Part shown: positions 1 to 11,434 of the stretch, piece after piece
Position numbering within the stretch: the first letter of the stretch is position 1
Layout: every line of letters starts with the position of its first letter
Source of the DNA: Welwitschia mirabilis
Taxonomy: Eukaryota; Gnetophyta; Gnetopsida; Welwitschiales
DNA length: 64,000 nt
Assembly: GCA_051453625.1 (NCBI GenBank)
Contig: JBOZIK010000001.1
Coordinates: forward strand, 258,844,969-258,908,968
Reading direction: 5' to 3'
Position numbers and translations under genes: made by a program
The notes under the pieces: generated by a model
Told to the model about the DNA's origin: nothing
The model's database searches: none
The model's input: the letters and a program-made list of their open reading frames with translations, nothing else

Positions 1-1740
1 ATTAGTTACTTTAATTTAATAACTTGAAGTGGTACATGTAAACTTAATTTAGCTCTAAGTTAGATTATCTTGTTTAATTTCTTTTGATGTATAATAAGAA
101 TTTGTTAAGAAATGCTACTATGGAATAATTAAAATGATGACTTTAAAATGTAAAAGATGATTTGAAGGCATGTGATAAAGATTTAAGATGTTGGTGATCG
201 AGAATGGGGTTAAGTTAGAAAGACAATCTAAAATGTTATTATTCAATTCTATATGCTATCTTGTTATCATGGTGTTCAGGTAGAAGTTGTTAAGGACTTG
301 AGAGTTTTTGATGAGGATGATCAAAGGCATTAAGTTAAGCTGACATTAAGGTAACTTAAGATTTAAAAAACAAATATGGGGCTAGGGATGGGGTAAAAAA
401 GGTTTTCTTAATGATGGACCTTAAAAGAGTTTTCAATAATGAATCCTAAGTGGTCTTATACACAAATATAAAGTAGAAACTTAGGGGGAGGGACGATCAT
501 CATGAATGGCAGCCATCTCTCTTGAAAACTTAAAGTGAAGTTTTTGACTTAAAAATTAATACAAAACCTAAATCCTAGCTTAATAAAATAATTAATCAAA
601 AAACTTCATAAACATTAAGTTAAACTAAAAGTTAATTCAAAACCTTGACTCTAGGTTAATAAGTCACTTAATCAAATACTATAAAAACCCAAAGGATTTC
701 ATCGATAATCTTAAAAAAAAGGGAGAAATTATTAAGAAAGAGGCTTAGTAGTGGAAGGAATTTAAATAACAATCATATTAAATCTTTGATGCTAGCTTAT
801 TATCATGGTATTCAAGGGGAGTCATCAAGTACTATAGAGTTCTTAATGAGAGTCATTAAACACCTTGAGTTAAGTTAGCATTAAAGTGGCTTGAGGATTT
901 AGGAAGGATAATCAAGAACTTTCGCGTTCTTAACTAGTTTCTCAAACCTAGTAATTTTTAGGGAGTAAATGGGATTGTTAGATTAGGTTAAAATTTAATT
1001 TAGATTTAAGGTTCTATATTAATAACATACTTAATTCAATAACTTTATTATATTATATTAAGCTAAAGCTTAATAACCTAGGTTATAGGTTAATAACATA
1101 TCTAACCTAATGTGATGAATAAAAAAGCACAACTAAAATTCAAGAAAGATCATCAAGAAAAATACTTCTTCTCTTTTATGATGTAAATTAGGTTAAGCTA
1201 AGACTTATTTCAAAACCTAGGTTCTAGATTAATAAAGTACTTAACCTAATGATGTAAGTCTTAAGATGGGATGACATAGTTGAAATCTAAGGAGGCTTAT
1301 CAAAAAAGACATTTCTCCTCCTTTGTAATGTAAATCAGATTAAGCTAAGATTTAATTAAAAACCTATGTTCCTATGTTCTAAATTAATAAAGTGTTTAAC
1401 ATAATGGAATAAGTCTTAAGATGAGAAGTTGTAATAGAAATTCAAGGAGGATAATCAAGAAAAACACTCCTTATCCTTCATGATGTGAATTAGGTTAAGC
1501 TAATATTTAATACAAAACCTAGGTTATAGATTAGTAAAGTGTTTTAGCTAATGAAACATGAGTTTTAAGATGAAAAGGTATAATACAAATTTGAGGAAAA
1601 ATGTTAAGATAGATACTCCCCTTTCTTTGGAGATGTTAATTAAGTTAAGTTAAGATTTAATCTAGGACTTAGGTTTTAGATTAATAAAGTTTTTATCTTG
1701 ATGATTGTAGAAAATGGGATTAAAATAAAGATTTAATCCA
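1..1740. repeat. degenerate tandem and higher-order repeat, unit about 150 bp
   Basis: The clearest units start near 1181, 1328, 1483 and 1633 (spacing 147, 155 and 150 bp). Each opens with a variant of ATGTAAATTAGGTTAAGCTA, then an 'AAAACCTAGGTTCTAGATTAATAAAGT' type block, then a short purine-rich spacer. More decayed units lie at about 980-1180 and 540-680. A longer direct repeat also exists: about 110 bp at 256-368 recurs at 792-903 (offset about 536 bp), sharing 'TTATCATGGT' and 'AAGTTA.GCTGACATTAA'. No reading frame is conserved between units. It could be a satellite-like array or the subrepeats that Tat-type gypsy elements carry between integrase and 3' LTR, since the G1 relic lies just to the right on the minus strand. 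Confidence 0.7.
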
Positions 1741-3229
1741 GAGTCATAATTTTTGAATTGATCTAAATCCTAGATTTTAAATCAATTTTTAATTAGTTTA
1801 ATATCTTTCTAATTAACTTAGAGTATTAATATTTCATTTCATATTTTTATTAATTAGATAATACTTATAACCTATAAATACTTGTTAAACAAGAATAACA
1901 TCATAAAATATGAAAATTACATATTCTGTCTTATCAAATTATCATCTATAATTTGCTATTTGTGGTTTTTTTGAAGTTGTCACAACCTTCCACCTTATTA
2001 GCCTCCACACTCATATTTCTTTTCCCAAAATTCTAGCTAATACTAAAAAGTTTAAAAAATGCTTATTTAGCTTTGGTCTTATCTAAATATACATGTACAT
2101 TTAAAGCATAAAACCTATTTTGCCATAAATGGTTATTAAGTCTAAGACCATTATAGATCCATGCTATTCTTCTTATAGGACTATCCATAAGGTGCTTGAC
2201 ATCTTAGATTCATTTATCATAGAACATAGAAGTATAGATATGTTTTTTAATTGTATCATATGATCATGCATTATCCTAATGATCTATCATATTGCTGATA
2301 ACTATGTAAGGCTTAATGGAATCATATGACCATGCATTAGCCTAATAATTAAGATATCATGTTATAAGGCATGAATCTAGAACTTAGCTTGATAGCATTA
2401 AGCTTTAATAAAGTAAAATTCAGAGATTAATTTAGGATGTAAGAGGTTACACAGACATTTGTAATACACATTCAAATAAAATACAACGCTAAGTAAGAAT
2501 CTAAATGAGATGCATCTACTACCTTTATCCTTAGGTCCTCCTCTAAGTAGGAGACCTAATTAAAAGAATAGGGTTTTTGGTTATTTAAGAAATGTATCTT
2601 TATGAGTTTTCCATTTATTTGTTTATTTCTACTTTTTTAATATAATTAAAGTTTGAGAGAAGTTTCTAAGTAAACTAATCTTTTTTATGTAATAATAGTT
2701 TTCTCTAATAAAAAACTTTTTTAGTAGTTATGATACATCATTAGCCAAAAGAACTCATCCTTATAAACATAAATGAAAATATTCTACTAAATAGAAAGCT
2801 AAATAATGGAAAAAAACTAAAATAACTCTATCAAAAATAAGGTTGTTAATGATAAATAATAATTAGTTTATTTATTATACTAGTTAGTAATTTATTTTAA
2901 TAAAACTAACTTATTCAAATAAAAATAAAGAGATTGAACCATTAATTCTTGATTCTCTTAAAAAGATTAGAGATCTTTTAATAATGTTGTGTATGGAATC
3001 TAATAAATAAAATTAAAGTCTTATCTTTATTATTTAGTGTTAGCTTCACATGATAACTGATATGTGTTAGAAAAATTTGCACCATAGGTGAGGAGATGTT
3101 ATGAGGGTTGTTAAGATATAGGTATATTCTTCTTACTCTTATTTTACTATAAATAATATATTAAATTAAAGGCTTAAGATGAATTATTGGTTAGTATGTA
3201 CATTGAGGGGAGTAAAATCACTATCAAAA
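1741..3229. other. gene-free A+T-rich stretch
   Basis: No recognisable protein, RNA gene or clear repeat partner was found. Given the minus-strand gypsy relic that begins at about 3230, this interval could contain its 3' untranslated region and a decayed 3' LTR, but I could not match it to another LTR in the window. Confidence 0.4.
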
Positions 3230-3239
3230 TAGTAAGGAC

Positions 3240-3400
3240 CTACAAGTCTAAACTAGGCTAAATCATGGCTAACTGACCCTTTAGTAGAGTTTGCATAGCT
3301 ACCATATTACACTACTAAAGGCTCCTCTCAAGAATATTTATTCTAGTGTACTTGTGATAGGAAAATATACCTATTTAATTTTGGGTTTAGACTTATGGTG
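3240..3400 (-). pseudogene. G1 integrase C-terminal domain relic
   Basis: The minus strand reads EEPLVV, a stop, then YGSYANSTKG. This lines up with G2 at 14,880-15,010 (HSLFVM, a stop, YGSYGAFA) and with G4 at 28,640-28,790 at DNA level. The pattern resembles the 'SGPF.V..V.PYGA.E' core found in the C-terminal part of plant gypsy integrases. The homology between the three copies is clear by eye; the domain name is an inference from motif and position, about 1 kb after the integrase core. Confidence 0.55.
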
Positions 3401-4379
3401 GATTATTAGAGCTAGTGATACATGTTGCAACATAAATATCAAAGTTAAAATGAAAAATTTAGCTTTATATAAAAAAAAAATATCATAACCCAGCTTTTTA
3501 CATTTTCCACTAGTCATATAATTGTCTAATAATAAAGGTTAATTATGTTATTTGAACTACCATTTAGATAATTATTACTTTCAAATAAAGATTTTCATTT
3601 CACATTAGAACTGTGAATTGATAAAATATAATCATTAATATTCTGCTTCTTATAAAGTCTAAATTATGCCTAAATGAATAAAAATTGTTTAAAATATTGA
3701 GTATCTTATCACAAAGAAACTTTAAAAAACACCAAAAGTAAATTTAAATATCAGAATTTTCATGAAGTAATCATATGGCTATTGATGATATTATTTTATT
3801 TTATTTAATTATGTTAGATATAGAGTACAACTATCTTCTACATCATATAGGGATTTTTTAAATATCTTAACAAAGGGTTGTCCAAAATATAAATTCTTAG
3901 TTTTTGTTCATTTACTAGATAGGTCATATTCCTTTTAAGATCTTAAATCTAAAATCTTCCATTTTCTATTACTTTTATTACTAAGAATTATTCAAGCCAA
4001 TTTTGAATGTAATTTTTCTTGGACAAATCTTTTTAGATCCCAGCGAAGACTAAATCATCTTCTTTAATTTCCTTTTTCTTATATATTTTTATTATGGTTT
4101 ACTTTAGTTTTTTTCTTGTTTTAGTTATTTTTCCAAATGTGTATCTAATATGTTCATGCTTTTTGTTCATTCTTATTGGAATTTATGTAATTACATTTTA
4201 TTTATTTTTGTAATTTAAAATTTTTATTTTTAAATTCAATAGGTAATATTACCTTTTTTCATAAACTAATTCATATGACATAAGTCCTACACTATGCTTC
4301 TAAGTTATCCTTTGGGATCATAATGCTTTATTTAGTTTTCTATTTAATATGTTTTTGATATTAATGATTTTTATTATTA

Positions 4380-4830
4380 TCCTATTTAGTTCTCTATTAG
4401 TCAATTTAGCTTAGTCATTGATTTGAGGATGATAGGTAGTAGATAGCTTATGATGAATTCCATATTTAACATGAAGATTTTCATAGATTCCACTAGTAAA
4501 GTGAGATACTCTATTAGAGGTAAGACTTCTATAAGCTCAAAATCAATAGAAAATATTTTTAAGAATAACATTTATTATAGTTTAAGAATCATAATGGGTG
4601 ATAGCATCATCCTATATCTACTTAGTAAGATAGTCAAAACATAATATTATGTACCATTTTCCATATTAAGGAGGATTTATTGATTCCATAAAATCTCTTT
4701 TCCATAGATCAAAGAATTCAATTGATTATATTCATTATTGTGGCATCTCCGATGTTTTAGTAATTACTCCTCCTCTCTAGCATTTATCACATTTTTTCAC
4801 ATAAACAAAGGAATATTTGAATATGGCTAG
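4380..4830 (-). pseudogene. G1 integrase zinc-finger end and catalytic core relic
   Basis: The minus strand at 4770-4810 reads YVKKCDKC followed by a stop in place of Q, the end of the HHCC zinc finger (family YVK.CD.CQR). It continues into a stretch matching 'EMP..NI...E.FD.WGIDF' (about 4640-4770), here decayed to NSLIYGKEILW. Further on, 4400-4500 reads SGIYENLHVKYGIHHKLS then TTYHPQ, matching the core 'F....KYGV.HK.STPYHPQTNGQ'. The catalytic acidic residues cannot all be placed because of frameshifts. This enzyme would have joined element cDNA to the host chromosome. Confidence 0.72.
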
Positions 4831-5164
4831 CTAATAGTATCACATATGTAATATTTTCATTCCTATCCTTATTGAACCATGGTATCCTCTCCTTGTTTTC
4901 CATGATATTTCTTAAGGATTTTCTATTGTAATTCTTCTTCAACACATCTCCTTATGATATGGTCTTTATGTTTCCTAAATAGTAATTTATTATCCCACAT
5001 ATAATCTCTAGCTTTTTTTAGTATTTTTTTCCTTCTCATAAAAGTTGAAGAAAGATAATAATTTCTTGCAAATTTTAAAGTTTTCAATATTTGTAAACCA
5101 TTTATTTATCTTAAATTAAAAAAGATATCCATTAGAAAATTCATTTTTGATATAAATTTATTCT

Positions 5165-5600
5165 TTCTCATGAATGAAATCTAATCTTGATAAATGATCT
5201 ACTGTAAAATTCTTTGTCCCGTTCCTATCTAGGATTTTTAAGTTAAAGTGTTGTATTAATAATATCCATCTCATAATCTTAGATTTTTCATTTTTATTAT
5301 TCATTAAAAATCTAATTGCACTATGACTAATATGAAATTTACCTCTTATTCTAAAGTGTAGTATCCAAATTTTTCTAATTATATGATAAATTTAAATAGA
5401 TATTTCTCTATAATTTTGTAATCATATTGGGATACTTTAAAATTTTTACTAATTTAAGAAATAGCATAATGTTTATTATCATCTTCTTCCTATCCTAAAA
5501 TAGCTCCCATAAAATGATTAGATGCATTATTATTAATGGGTTTTTGTAGTTGAATCCCTATAAAATAGAAGTCTCAAGTGGTTTTCCTTTAATGTCTAAT
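5165..5600 (-). pseudogene. G1 RNase H and RNase H/integrase boundary relic
   Basis: At 5173-5230 the minus strand reads DRNGTKNFTVDHLSRLDF, close to the plant gypsy boundary signature 'D.KG.EN.VADHLSRL' that ends the RNase H/connection part and precedes the integrase finger. The preceding RNase H domain (up to about 5600) is poorly preserved. The signature is strong evidence for the order RT-RH-INT, hence gypsy rather than copia. Dead copy: stops and shifts surround the signature. Confidence 0.7.
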
Positions 5601-5939
5601 AAGCTTCTTGGGATTTATCAATCCAAACATACTCCACATATTTTTGTAGAAATTTACTTAAATCTCACTAATTTTACTAAAATTAATTATAAATCTTTTA
5701 TAATATCTTACATTTCTAAGAAAAGTTATAAGTTCTTTGAATTTATTTGGAGGTGGTATATATTTTATATATTCCACCTTCTATTTATAGTTTTAGTCAA
5801 TTTTAGAAAATTTTATATCCAAAAACTATTTCCTTCTATAATCATAATGTAATTCTTAGACAAACTTAGTTTTAATTTCTTCTCTTTATAAATTTTTAAA
5901 ACTTTTGTATTCTATCAAAGGACTCTTCAAGATTATTTC

Positions 5940-6410
5940 TAAAAGTTGAAAAGTCATCCATGATAATTCCACTAATCTTCTAATCATTTCTTAAAATATA
6001 TTCTTTACTAACCTTTGAAATATGACTCAGGCATTACATAATCCAAATGGTAATACTTTAAACTCACATTTCCTCCAATGACATGTAAAAGTACTTTTAG
6101 ATTGATCAATTTAAGATATAAAAACCTAATTGTATCTAGTTTATCCATCAAAAACACTATAGTAAATATGTTTAGAAATTCTTTCTAGAACCTAATCTAT
6201 AGATGGTAATAAAAAATGTTCCTCTTGTGTTTAACATCTTGAAATCTATATAGACTATCCATTTATTTTTCCTTTTTTTATATTATAATCATAGGACTTA
6301 TCCATTCTAAATATAATAGTAGGTAGATAAAACCAATGTCTAAGGGCTTAATTATTTCTTATTTGATTACATCTTCCATGTGTGCATTACTTTTCCTCTT
6401 ATGTTACTTG
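5940..6410 (-). pseudogene. G1 reverse transcriptase relic
   Basis: Reading the minus strand from right to left: 6290-6400 gives EDVIK, a stop, EIIKPLDIGFIY, matching the RT start 'VRKEI.KLL.AGIIYPI'. Then 6031-6053 gives LPFGLCNA (family MPFGLCNAPATFQ), and 5945-5975 gives IIMDDFSTF, the catalytic box (family FMDDFSVF). The two catalytic aspartates of the box are kept. A stop replaces the residue after LCNA. The domain is of usual spacing but shifted at several points. This would have copied element RNA into DNA. Confidence 0.8.
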
Positions 6411-6809
6411 CTAGATTTGATTGAGGGATCCAGGTAAATCCTATGTTGACATATTTCTAGGTCTATTCTTCTAATATTCATATGATCCCATGCAAAATCT
6501 TTCCTTTTTTTAGTCAACATTATTCTAAATTTCCTTTTTTGATAGTGGGTTAAGTTACTAATTAGAGGTCTCTTAGGTGCCACCTCTAAGTACTTTAATC
6601 CTTCTTTAAGAGGTAGCTTTTCTATCTTCTATAATCTTAATTCCTCTTGTTTATATTCTTCTTTATTTTATTGTCTTAAAATTATATGAATTCCTAAACT
6701 AATAGTTTAATCCTATAAGGTTACTATATCAAATAATTCAATTTTCTATTTTAAATCACTTAAACTAATTTTTATTGCTCCTTATTTTGTGTAGATAGTT
6801 ACATCAGTT

Positions 6810-7100
6810 GTAGCCATTCAAGATCTTCCTAGAATAACTATGTAAGTGTCCTATTAAATTTTCATAACTAAAGGATCTATTAGATAAATAAACCCTTAGA
6901 GTTTAATGGATAAATCTTAAACAAAACCTTTAAAGAGTTACCACTAATTCATATACCAAATTAACTTTTTCTTATGCGGTGATAGTTCTAGGTTTTTTGA
7001 TTCATCATAGCTTTTATAATCCATAACATTCATACTTATCCTAAAATCAATCAGTGCTTCAACTTTGAGTTTTTCTCCAAATCTAATATCTATCATAAGT
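6810..7100 (-). pseudogene. G1 aspartic protease relic
   Basis: The minus strand at 7025-7080 reads EALIDFRISMNVMDYKSYDE, which fits the Athila-type protease active-site region 'ALIDLGASMN.MPY..Y..L'. The catalytic DLG/DSG is altered to DFR. Downstream (6810-6850) IVILGRS plus a stop and MATTDVTI matches the 'ILGRPFLAT' flap-side motif. In this family the protease follows gag in one polyprotein. Inactive copy, with a damaged active site and stops. Confidence 0.72.
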
Positions 7101-7499
7101 TTCATTGGGTTACTATATTTATTATGTTTCTTCTTCTATTAAATTTGTATATAAGCCTAGGAAACATAATCTTTCTTAATCTTATCTATTTGCCTCTCTT
7201 TACCTCTCTACTTTGACCACATATTCTTTATTTGTTCCTAATAAATAGACATATCCTTTAATAATTTAAATATAGGTAAAGCTAAAGTATGATTTTCTAA
7301 AGCCTAGTTAGATGCTTAATATCTTTTTTGATCTTAGGATATTCAATTTTCTCACTTCTCATATGATAATGCATATCTTATGATTATTCCTCTATTACTA
7401 ATTCGTTTTCATTTGTGTTTTTTTACTATTTTGGTTAACTTATCTATTTTGTTTCTTCTTTTTGGTTTTCAATCCATTACTTGAGGTTTTCCTTATTTA

Positions 7500-8010
7500 G
7501 ATACTATTACTTTACTAGTAACTTCCCTAGAATTTGATTATGATTGGAAAAGCATCTTTCCATTTTTTTACCTAATTCATACTTTTCTTTATCATCATTA
7601 GTATCTTTATTATTCTAAAATTTGTAATATTGAAATTGTTGTTACCTTTTGAAGTTGACATATTTCTATAAAGTTTTTTCAATTTTCGATTTCCATTTTT
7701 TACTTTAATAATAATAAAATCTATTTTTAATCAATGGTTTATTTCCTATGTTTAGATTTAATCTATTTATATCTAACCATTGAATAAACTCTTGCATCTA
7801 AGGATAACTAGTCTTTTCATAGTTATACTCCTCAAAATGTTTACAAATGGATCCTTCTTCTTCTTTCAAAAGCTGCATAGTTAATTCATCAAATTTTCCA
7901 ATCATATTATTAGTTACTTTTTTAGATACTTCTTTTATAAGAGTATATGTTTAAAGATGGATACACTTCTTGAAATGGAGGGACATTAGAAGAACGATCT
8001 TTAAAAGATT
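7500..8010 (-). pseudogene. G1 gag, post-capsid part
   Basis: The minus strand gives an open stretch with MIGKFDELTMQLLKEEE at about 7855-7905, followed by KHFEEYNYEKTSYP. This kind of charged linker lies between capsid and protease in Athila/Tat gag. No CCHC zinc knuckle was found. Assignment rests on position upstream of the protease and on composition, so it is weaker than the pol calls. The capsid part is missing; the sequence right of 8230 is something else. Confidence 0.5.
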
Positions 8011-8205
8011 AATGAGCTAATAAGTTCAAATTCTTTATCTTCTTCATACATAGTTATACTAATATATAATTTAATAATAGAGGATTAAATCCATAATAAA
8101 GTAATCTAATCTATTAAAAATAAGAAACTATTAAACTAATCCAAAACAAAAAAAAGGCATGTGAGCATATCCAATTATGCCTATTTAAAAAATATTTTCC
8201 ATAAT
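7960..8205. repeat. segment shared with 22,985-23,255
   Basis: About 245 bp here aligns with 22,985-23,255 in the same orientation, with common words such as ATTCTTTAT, ATAATTTAATAATA/ATAATCCAATAATA, TCTAATCT, AAAAATAAGAAACTATT and CCTATTT. In both places it lies next to gag-like sequence on the minus strand, so it is probably part of the same gypsy family (G1 and G3). Confidence 0.65.
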
Positions 8206-8675
8206 ATATTGAAAAAATTTACAATAGACTCATGTAATATAAATTGAAACATAAGTATATTAATGTTGGAAACAATTTTAGAAGATGTTTGGAACACAAG
8301 ATTTAGCTTTTTAAAAACAAACTTAGAACATCATTTGAAATAATGATGTAGAAAGTATCAAGACAAACAAATAGAAATAGCAATTTGAAGAGTTTTAGGA
8401 CACATGACTAGGAACAAGAATATAGAGAGTACCAAGACATATATTAGAAGCCATTAATAAGTTGCTCGATAGAATTTAAATCATTATCATTTTTCTAGGT
8501 GAATATGTTTACATGTAACTATTGTGTGTTTTTTCTTCTTTAATTTTCTATTGAGAATATTTCTAGACCATTAATAGTAATTTATAGTTAAATGTCTTTC
8601 ATTTTAATAATAGAAGAATTTTATTCCTCTTAAATTTTATTTGTAATTTATATTATCAACTAAAGTGTTACTTTA

Positions 8676-9120
8676 ATCCTCATGTTGACCCATTTCATTA
8701 GCTTCATCAAGCAAGATAAGAATTTTACTTTCAAGAATGCTTGAAATTTTCCTCAAGGTAAATACAATATAACTGTATTATGTAGGAAAACTACTTAAAA
8801 AAATTATTTTGGCATCATTATCATTAACCTTTGTATTTTCTATTACATGTTGTATTAATAGATATTTGAAATAGTTGATGTGTTGATTCATGTCATTATG
8901 TTCTTCTAATTTCAAGTAATATAATTAATTTGTGAGGTTCTATTTTGCTTTAATACCACTTAAATAAAAGATATTATTAAGATCATTTCAAATCCCATTT
9001 GAAGAATTAGTGAAATCAACGTGATAAACATAATCATTTTTCAGGCTAAGATCAATAAGTGAAAGAGCTTATTGATCTATATCTTACAATTTATCAACTT
9101 TAGAAGAATGTTTGGACTTA
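8676..9120 (-). pseudogene. Ty1/copia gag relic (isolated fragment)
   Basis: Minus strand, right to left: 9040-9110 reads like KVDKL, stop, DIDQ, matching 'W..MDE.A...I.L.L'. At 8850-8900 NDMNQHINYFKYLLIQ matches 'D..EHLN.FN.L..QL'. At 8700-8800 comes FPTQYSYIVFTL and then KILILLDEANE, matching 'LP.S....V..L......L..D.V...L'. This is the capsid-like gag domain of plant copia elements (UBN2 type). No zinc knuckle, pol or LTR belongs to it here. Several stops replace glutamine codons. It is a truncated scrap between G1 and G2. Confidence 0.68.
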
Positions 9121-10298
9121 TGATACTTTCAACTTATAACTTTTCATAGAACTTTACCAATTAGTAATAATTATATTTTGATCTACCATGCATGAATTTT
9201 TTTTTTCATTTAAGTTTGTTATATATTTACTCTCAAGGGAAGTTGGTAATTTTAAGATAATATTTTTTTATGCATATCATAAACATAAAGGAAAAAATAT
9301 ATGTCCTTTTACTCTTCCTTAATCCTCACAAAATATTAATTTTATTATGTTCCCTTGTAAACAAATTTTTAAAGGAAATATAATTCGTTACAAAATACAA
9401 TTAAGGGTAAGAAAAAGAAGAATTAATCTACCAAGAAATTGCAAGGGAAAACATATAATGCTGAATATTTAATGATATCTTTCTAAGACAATTTTCAAAG
9501 ATTTCTTATAAGTAATATATGGCTAGTAATTTGACCTTTACATCTTTTAGTTGGTGTCATTTGAAAGACATGTAACTATTTATTTCTTCTTTAAAGCTGC
9601 CTTTTCTTCTTTTCTTTTACTAGTTATAATACAACCACTAGTATTTCCTTTTTTAAATCTTTTTTATGGCTTGAATCATGCTCAAGATTTTCATTTGAAA
9701 GAGAAAATAGCTAGTTAAGTATGCTAAAAACAAATTCAAAGCATTAAAACAATGTCAGCTACAATCTAGAAATCTATATTGGGAATATAAGAGATCAAGA
9801 AATAGGAATTCAAAGCATAAAAATATTTCTTTAACTATAAAAATTCAAGGTATGTAAAACTCATGGAATTCATTTTGCAAAATATAAAAAATAAATTATG
9901 AGAAATATATTTTTATAGTAAAATGATTGAGAGGTCTGAGGACTCATATGTAGGTTTCCTTTTGTATTTTCTTTTTTAAATATAAAAGACTCATGAATTT
10001 AGAATTAGGAAGAAATAGGATAAAATAAATTTTTTCAACTTTATGTTCATTTAGATTTACCTTGTCTTTTTCAGAAGTTAAAAATTTTGGATTTTAGCAA
10101 TACTAGTAAGTGGATCTACAAGAATGAATTAGGAAATTTGATCTCTTATCCTCTAGGATCCTACTACTCTTTTATTTTTTGGCTAATATTATTCCCAAAT
10201 TATAAACCTCTTAGACCAATTTCACTAACATTCCTTAACTCACATAGTGTTGCTACCACCTAGAAAATCCTTTATAGTTGAGGATAAAGCACTATCAG
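9121..10298. other. unassigned stretch left of G2
   Basis: No motif is recognisable. It might include the 5' leader or LTR of the copia whose gag scrap lies at 8676-9120, but I found no primer-binding site or LTR mate for it. Confidence 0.35.
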
Positions 10299-11434
10299 TG
10301 GCCTAAAGTATAGTTTAAAACTAGTCAATTCTGAAAATAATGTAATTGCAATTGGGCTTAGTATAGGATGATTTAACCAATGAATGTCATAATCTAGAGA
10401 GCATAAGGCAAAATACTAATCAATCACATAATTAAGAAAGAATATTCATTGAAATTTTAATGTAACCCGTTTAAAGTATTTTGTATTTTGTTATGCCAAA
10501 AAGGAAAAAGAACAATGGAACTATCTAATGATGAAATGAAAAATAAAGAATGCAAGTCTATAATAATTAATTTCTAAGTTGTTATCATTCAAACTCAATC
10601 TTATGACCTATATTAAATTAGCATTAATCTATTAAAAGCATTAATCAAATACAACATAATCCATAAGAGAAATAAGATGATTTAGAAAAAGAAGACATTT
10701 TATTTAATAATTCCAATGTCTTATAAATACCTTAGCAGGGCAATGACTCCTTAATGATAAAAACACAGCCTAATCACCAAGAATAACCTCTTCTAATGTT
10801 GCAATGTATCTTCAATGTCTTTAAATGCCTTCACCAATTCTTAAATTCCAAAAGATGCCTAAATAAGATCAAATGGGGTTTAGATAGATTTTCTAAGATA
10901 ATTATTGGTGTAGAAGATTAATATAGGTCAAGAGGCATCATTAGGCATAAAATAGACCTTATGATTACATCATGTTACTGTTATCATAGGGAGCACATAT
11001 GACATGAAACCCCTTCATCCTACAATTAGAGACCATCACATCATGAGATCATTAGCAATTGAATTCAAACTATAATGGGTATGTCATTCCCTATGTTATG
11101 TGGACAATGTAATACTTGATAACTAGTTTAGATCATCAAGTCAGCATCACCTAGTTAGTAGCTCCATAGCCTTATTGTAGTGTTATCATGGCTTATGTCA
11201 TTAAAATAATAGGGTAAAAGACATGTAATTCCTTAAATTTTCTTCCAATATTCACTCAAAATTTTTCCCAGTTAAATTCTTATTATTATGAATGAAAATA
11301 TAGTAATTAAGATCATAATTAAGCTATTATGTTAATTCACAATAAAGTTCTTGAAAATGACTAAATTTAGTTCCTATTCCCTATAAAATATCATCAATTA
11401 TACTATTAAGATACGAAAAATTGGTATTACAACA
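10299..11434 (-). repeat. G2 3' LTR (left copy, 1,136 bp)
   Basis: It starts TGGCCTAAAGTATAG and ends GGTATTACAACA in plus orientation. It aligns along its whole length with 21,397-22,576, for example GCCAAAAAGGAAAAAGAACAATG against GCCAAAAAGGAGAAAGAACAATG in halves around 10,500 and 21,600. In the element's own sense it begins TGTTGTAATACC. Just inside it, the minus strand reads CTAGGTGGAGGGCTA, a plausible polypurine tract. Confidence 0.85.

Larger units (their letters stand above)
3230..8230 (-). mobile_element. G1: decayed Ty3/gypsy (Athila/Tat-like) retrotransposon relic
   Basis: On the minus strand the domains follow gypsy order from right to left: gag tail (about 7500-8010), protease (6810-7100), reverse transcriptase (5940-6410), RNase H (5165-5600), integrase (4380-4830) and an integrase C-terminal piece (3240-3400). 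The order PR-RT-RH-INT is that of Ty3/gypsy, and the protease and 'DHLSRL' signatures are those of the plant Athila/Tat branch. No LTR pair could be assigned: the left end fades into unrecognised sequence and the right end stops near 8230, beside an unrelated copia gag scrap. All frames carry stops and shifts, so the element is dead. Confidence 0.75.

Noticed and set aside
1-1740. CRISPR array
   Set aside because: Units are about 150 bp, diverged along their whole length, without constant short repeats and unique spacers, and the context is plant retroelements.
5550-5852. 100-codon open frame on the plus strand
   Set aside because: Antisense to the RT/RNase H part of G1; composition is typical of chance A+T-rich frames.
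8676-10298. Left flank of G2 as continuation of G3 gag
   Set aside because: The sequence here is a copia-type gag scrap, not gypsy gag, and 7,960-8,205 duplicates a part of the G3 side.
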